DNA of 7,987 nucleotides, taken from positions 1 through 7,987 of the forward strand of contig JAERMN010000225.1 of the NCBI GenBank assembly GCA_016844625.1, read 5' to 3'. Numbering within the stretch: the stretch's first letter is position 1; the number at the start of each line of letters is the position of its first letter. This stretch comes from Deltaproteobacteria bacterium. GTDB lineage: Bacteria > Desulfobacterota > Binatia > UBA9968. Below the pieces are notes generated by a model that was given only the letters and a program-made list of their open reading frames with translations, made no database searches and was not told the origin of the DNA. The position numbers and the translations under genes were made by a program. Positions 4,764-7,987 of the stretch are shown one piece after another.

Positions 4764-6533
4764 TTAATGTCCCTCAAATGCGCCGCCTGCTGTGCCGATT
4801 TTTCTAGCGATCACGATCAAGACGATACAGACCACGCTGACGATCAGCGCCAGTGAGCACATCGGTCCCAGATTGCCGTCGACGTAAAAATGATAAAGCA
4901 ACGGCCCCAACGGCTCGGACCCTGGCGAATAGAGAAATACCGAAGCGCTGAACTCGCGCAGAAAAATCGTCGCTAAAATAATCCATCCGGCGAGAAAACC
5001 GGGACGGAGCAGCGGCAGCATAATGCGCCGGAAGGTGGTCAGGAAACCGGCGCCGCAAACCATCGACGCTTGTGGAAGATCGTCATGAAGCTGCACGATG
5101 GTGCTGGTCATCGTGCGCAGGCCATAGGGCAAAAAACGGGTGATGTACGCGATCATCAAAATCCACAGCGTGCCATAGATCGGCAGCGGCATGAAAACAT
5201 AGGTCCATAGCAAACCGATGGCCAGCGCCGTCCCCGGAAAAGCCCAAGGGATGAAAGTGAGCGCCTCGATCAAGCCGCGTCCCGCGGTCTTGCTCTTGGT
5301 CGTCACCCAGGCAGTCAACGACGCGAGCAGCATGCATAGCGTCGCGCCGCCGACGGCGAGAAACACGCTATTCTGGAAGGCGCGGTAGGTGCGCGCGTCG
5401 GTCAAATTGGTGCGGTAATTATCCAGCGTCAGCAACTCCCAGGTTTTCGCGCTCGGCACGTGCACATACGCTATGAAGGAAACGTAGATCATCACCATGG
5501 ACGGCAAGACCACGACCAATAGAAGGATCAGACCCGCCAGCGCCGAGGCGGCGTAACGCCACTTGCCGAGATCGATGATCATCGGTCGATAACCGCGCCC
5601 GGTCACGGTTACATAGCGTTCCGAGCGCGCCGTCAGGCGTCGGTAGAAATAAACGAACAGCATCGTCACGACCAGTAACGACACGCCGTAGGCCGCGGCG
5701 AGATTCTGGTTCGGCGGAAAGGCGCCGATGGCTTCGCGGTAGATCTTGGTTGTAAATACTTCGATGCGCGCCGGCAGAGCGATGATCGCCGGCGTGTCGA
5801 AGCTCTCGATGGCGCGCACAAAATTGAGCATAATCGCCGCCAGCAACGCTGGGCGGATAATCGGAAAAGTAATGCGCCGAGCGATCTGCAGGTTCGACGA
5901 TCCGGCCACTCGCGCGGACTCTTCAAGCGACGGGTCCATCGAATAGAGCGCCGCCGAGATCAGCAGAAAGGCCAGCGGCGCAGTGATCAAGGCTTCCACA
6001 AAGATCATTCCACCGATGGAGTAGATATTCAGGGGAGCGCTTTCCAGGCCGAACCCCTCCATCAACAGGCGATTGATCAAACCCGTGCGCGGGCTCAACA
6101 GCACCGTCCACGACACCGCCAGCATCACTGGTGGAAAAATATTGGGAATGATCGCCGTCAATTCGAAAAACTTTCTAAACGGTGCATTGGTGCGAATTGA
6201 GATCCACGCCAGCGTTGCCGCCAAGCCGGTCGCCAGCACGGCCGAACCGCTGGCGAAGATGAACGAGTTGAACAGCAGCTGGTAAGTGAGCGGATCGCTG
6301 TATGCGCTCACGTAATTGGCCAGCGTAAAGTCTCCGGGCACGCCGAGCGGCTTACTCAGGAAGCTGCCATAAAAGAGCATCAGCGTGGGCGACAGGCTGA
6401 GATACGCGATGATGATGCCGATCACCACCACCACCATGAGCTGAGGATTTTGCCGGAACGCCCGCAGGGGGTAATCGAAAATGCGAGTCGACGCTGCCAC
6501 GCCGCTTAGACTGGTATCTTTCACTGCCATCAC
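4764..6533 (-). CDS. Fused two-domain ABC transporter permease (iron-type, FbpB-like)
   Basis: This 589-residue inner-membrane protein carries two copies of the binding-protein-dependent permease domain, as in FbpB/SfuB-type importers. Copy one spans roughly residues 30-300. Its first membrane segment is near 31-55 and its EAA loop is EESARVAGSSNLQIARRITF (204-223) followed by P224. Copy two spans roughly 325-580, with membrane segments such as 330-355, an EAA-like loop starting DDLPQASMVCGAG (484-496) and ending MLPLLRPG, and a last segment near 560-577. Both loops should contact the ATPase, but none is seen in this window. Start: GTG at 6533 is followed at once by ATG at 6530, and neither has a Shine-Dalgarno sequence. 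The bases upstream are the pyrimidine-rich flank of an RNA stem-loop (6542-6584). It lies between the binding-protein gene (84 bp upstream) and the M20 gene. The substrate is unknown. Confidence 0.92.
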   Translation of the reverse strand: MMAVKDTSLSGVAASTRIFDYPLRAFRQNPQLMVVVVIGIIIAYLSLSPTLMLFYGSFLSKPLGVPGDFTLANYVSAYSDPLTYQLLFNSFIFASGSAVLATGLAATLAWISIRTNAPFRKFFELTAIIPNIFPPVMLAVSWTVLLSPRTGLINRLLMEGFGLESAPLNIYSIGGMIFVEALITAPLAFLLISAALYSMDPSLEESARVAGSSNLQIARRITFPIIRPALLAAIMLNFVRAIESFDTPAIIALPARIEVFTTKIYREAIGAFPPNQNLAAAYGVSLLVVTMLFVYFYRRLTARSERYVTVTGRGYRPMIIDLGKWRYAASALAGLILLLVVVLPSMVMIYVSFIAYVHVPSAKTWELLTLDNYRTNLTDARTYRAFQNSVFLAVGGATLCMLLASLTAWVTTKSKTAGRGLIEALTFIPWAFPGTALAIGLLWTYVFMPLPIYGTLWILMIAYITRFLPYGLRTMTSTIVQLHDDLPQASMVCGAGFLTTFRRIMLPLLRPGFLAGWIILATIFLREFSASVFLYSPGSEPLGPLLYHFYVDGNLGPMCSLALIVSVVCIVLIVIARKIGTAGGAFEGH

Positions 6534-6541
6534 AGAAAGAG

Positions 6542-6584
6542 AAAGAGGACCGACCTGCGGTTGACGCGCAGGCCAGCCCTCTTT
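6542..6584 (-). terminator. 18-bp intercistronic RNA stem-loop between binding-protein and permease genes
   Basis: In the minus-strand transcript, AAAGAGG-GCUGG-CCUGCG pairs without interruption to CGCAGG-UCGGU-CCUCUUU around the 7-nt loop CGUCAAC. That is 18 pairs, three of them G-U in the middle block. In the plus-strand RNA those three become A-C mismatches, so the structure fits the operon's own direction. It is followed by a pyrimidine-rich UUU-CUCUUUCU run reaching the permease start codon, only 8 nt from the stem. This suggests a partial terminator or a 3' stabiliser that leaves more binding-protein mRNA than permease mRNA, as is common in importer operons. The mechanism is inferred. 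Confidence 0.65.
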
Positions 6585-6617
6585 AAAGGTCGTCGATTCA
6601 CAGCGATGCCGCCGCGA

Positions 6618-7634
6618 CTATTTGCCGAAAAAGATGTCCCGGAAGGTGCTGCCCATCAGTTGCTTGAACTCGTCTTCGGACGGATTGTCCATAAAAACCA
6701 TGTTGGGAGCGACCTTTTCCGCGTCCTTGATCGTCGGAAAGACGCCCGGAGCCATGACGAACTCGCCTTCTTCGGCCGTCAGCTTTTGCCCCTCGGGCGA
6801 GCAGACGAAATCGAGGTAGAGCTTGGCCGCGTTGGGACGAGCCGTCTTGGCGCTCAGGCTCATGTAGTTCGGATCACTGAGATATTTGTCCATCAACACG
6901 TAGCTGACCGGCCCTTTGTATTGCTTGACGTATTTGATGTAGGTGATGCCCACCGGCGCCTCGCCCTTGATGATCGTCGTCGTCACCGGTGCCAGGGATT
7001 CCACCAGCAGCGGTTTCTGTTTGGCCAAGCCTTTGACCAGGTCGAGCCATTTGTCGCCTTTGAATTTGTTCAGATTCCAGAGAAATTGCGCCGTGGTGGT
7101 GTGCCGCGTGGGATCGGGCATGGTGAGCTTATTCGTCCATTTGGGCGTCGTCAGATCATCGAATGTTTTCGGCAGCTCGTTCGGCTTCACCATATCGGTG
7201 TTGTAGAGGATACTGATCGGCAGCACCCGCCAGGGCGTGATCATGCCGTCCTTCTCCTTGAACTGGGCCGGAAACTTATCTGATGACGGCGGAATGAACT
7301 TCTGGAACAGCCCGTCGTCGCGCATGATCAATTGGACGCCGCGATTGCTTTCGATCACATCGAAGCCCGGCTTGCCGGCGCGCCACTCCGTCAGCGCCCG
7401 CTCGGAGACCTGAGTCGACGAGCCACGCCAGTATTCGACGGCAATGCCATATTTTTTTTCAAAGGCGGCATGGAGGCCCTTCATCGCTTGCGGCACCTGC
7501 GCGCCGTAGACGACAACTTTGCCTTCCTGTTTAGCGGCGTCGACGTTGATCTGCTGCGCCGGCAGCGGCGCGCTACTTAAAGTGACCGCGAGGACCCCGG
7601 CAAACAGAGCGAAACATTTTCTACGGATATTCAT
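6618..7634 (-). CDS. Periplasmic substrate-binding protein of an iron-type ABC importer
   Basis: This 338-residue protein has a Sec signal peptide (MNIRRK, hydrophobic 8-20, likely cleavage after PLPA at residue 26) and the type II periplasmic-binding fold of the AfuA/FbpA group. Family segments are AKQEGKVVVYGAQVPQ (34-49) with AFEKKYGIAVEYWRG (57-71), FDVIES (91-96), WRVLPISILYNTDMV (135-149), LTTPKWTNKLTMPDP (161-175), TTAQFLWNLN (180-189), GEAPVGITYIKY (224-235), PNAAKLYLDFVCSPEGQ (267-283) and the APGVFP turn (295-300). The adjacent Tyr-Tyr pair that binds ferric iron in FbpA is not seen; ITYIKY has separated tyrosines. The ligand may therefore not be iron. Start ATG at 7634 has GGAGG at 7640-7644. 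The next gene is the cognate permease, and a paralogous binding protein lies 80 bases upstream. Confidence 0.92.
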   Translation of the reverse strand: MNIRRKCFALFAGVLAVTLSSAPLPAQQINVDAAKQEGKVVVYGAQVPQAMKGLHAAFEKKYGIAVEYWRGSSTQVSERALTEWRAGKPGFDVIESNRGVQLIMRDDGLFQKFIPPSSDKFPAQFKEKDGMITPWRVLPISILYNTDMVKPNELPKTFDDLTTPKWTNKLTMPDPTRHTTTAQFLWNLNKFKGDKWLDLVKGLAKQKPLLVESLAPVTTTIIKGEAPVGITYIKYVKQYKGPVSYVLMDKYLSDPNYMSLSAKTARPNAAKLYLDFVCSPEGQKLTAEEGEFVMAPGVFPTIKDAEKVAPNMVFMDNPSEDEFKQLMGSTFRDIFFGK

Positions 7635-7639
7635 TCATC

Positions 7640-7693
7640 CCTCCGATTAGTGGAAACCCTTCAAAAGCTACCGACCGACCTCAGCTAAGTCAA
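7640..7693 (-). promoter_or_regulatory. Candidate promoter and ribosome binding site of the binding-protein gene
   Basis: On the minus strand, TTGACT (7693-7688) is a 5-of-6 -35 box. A weak -10, TAGCTT (7670-7665, 3 of 6), follows after exactly 17 bp. GGAGG (7644-7640) then stands five bases before the ATG at 7634. The ribosome binding site is convincing. The promoter is weak, but it would give this gene expression independent of the upstream paralogue. Confidence 0.35.
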
Positions 7694-7714
7694 GCATGGC
7701 GCTGTCATTCGGTT

Positions 7715-7987
7715 CTACTTCGCGACAAATAACTGACGGAAATCACTGAATAGCTTTTGCAATTGTTCGGCGCTGGGATCTTCCAATAGGATCAAGTTGG
7801 CCATGATTTTTTCCGCGCCTTTGATCGCTGGAAAGACTCCCGGCGATAAAACAAATTCGTGGGTCTCGGCGACTTTTTTCTGGCCCTCCGGCGAACAGAG
7901 ATAATCGATTAAGAAGCGCGCGGCATTGGGATTGGCCGCTTTCGCGCTTATCCCGGCATCGCTCGGATCGGCAAATGCTTGGTCAAT
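7715..7987 (-). CDS. Second periplasmic substrate-binding protein, C-terminal 90 residues (cut by window edge)
   Basis: Reading the minus strand from the window end gives an open frame of 90 codons ending at TAG 7717-7715. It aligns end to end with the last 91 residues of the binding protein encoded at 6618-7634, with one gap and roughly 45% identity counted by eye. Shared anchors are PNAARFLIDYLCSPEGQK, EFVLSPGVFPAIKGAEK, and a closing FRQLFVAK against FRDIFFGK. The N-terminus and signal peptide lie beyond the right edge. It is upstream of the other binding-protein gene in the same orientation, with 80 bases between, so the pair arose by tandem duplication or was assembled from related sources. 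Ligand specificity cannot be inferred from this part. Confidence 0.88.
   Translation of the reverse strand: MDQAFADPSDAGISAKAANPNAARFLIDYLCSPEGQKKVAETHEFVLSPGVFPAIKGAEKIMANLILLEDPSAEQLQKLFSDFRQLFVAK

Noticed and set aside
6561..7283. 240-codon open frame on the plus strand
   Set aside because: It lies opposite the binding-protein gene. The sequence is rich in Arg, His, Phe and Val without motif or ribosome site, so it is an antisense shadow.

Overview
The window reads as a piece of chromosome from an uncultured, moderately GC-rich, probably soil or sediment bacterium. The mix of a luciferase-like oxidoreductase, a VOC protein, a class II aldolase and an iron-type ABC importer next to an M20 hydrolase recalls the accessory catabolic clusters of Deltaproteobacteria-, Rokubacteria- or Tectomicrobia-like genomes. 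That placement is only an impression; nothing here fixes the taxonomy.

Layout. The left half (1-3414) is transcribed rightwards: an LLM-class flavin-dependent oxidoreductase (97-1095), a VOC/glyoxalase-like protein (1184-1954), a small secreted helical-repeat protein broken by a frameshift (2067-2394), and a class II aldolase/adducin-domain protein with all its metal ligands (2722-3414). The right half (3537-7987) is transcribed leftwards and looks like one operon. In transcription order it holds the 3' end of a periplasmic binding protein (cut by the window edge), a second paralogous binding protein, a fused two-domain ABC permease, and an M20-family hydrolase homologue. No ABC ATPase is visible. 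The two halves converge at about 3415-3536.

How the parts may work together. The right operon encodes uptake of an unidentified solute plus a cytoplasmic hydrolase-fold protein that may process it. The M20 protein has lost several canonical catalytic and metal-binding residues, so its activity is uncertain. An 18-bp RNA stem, complete only in the minus-strand transcript, lies between the binding-protein and permease genes. It could set the ratio of binding protein to permease. The left-half genes are plausible catabolic or detoxification enzymes without an evident shared pathway.

The most unusual non-coding content is in three intergenic regions. Each carries an inverted pair of short tandem arrays whose units have a constant 6-7 nt core and a variable 1-3 nt spacer: GGAGTA-type with 8-bp period (1101-1175), CACGAAG-type and CGCAAAG-type with 9-bp period (2488-2671), and CGTTCAA-type with 9-bp period (3443-3518). 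A fragment of the CACGAAG type also sits at the left window edge. They share one architecture but not one sequence. No CRISPR array, tRNA, rRNA, transposase or phage gene was seen.
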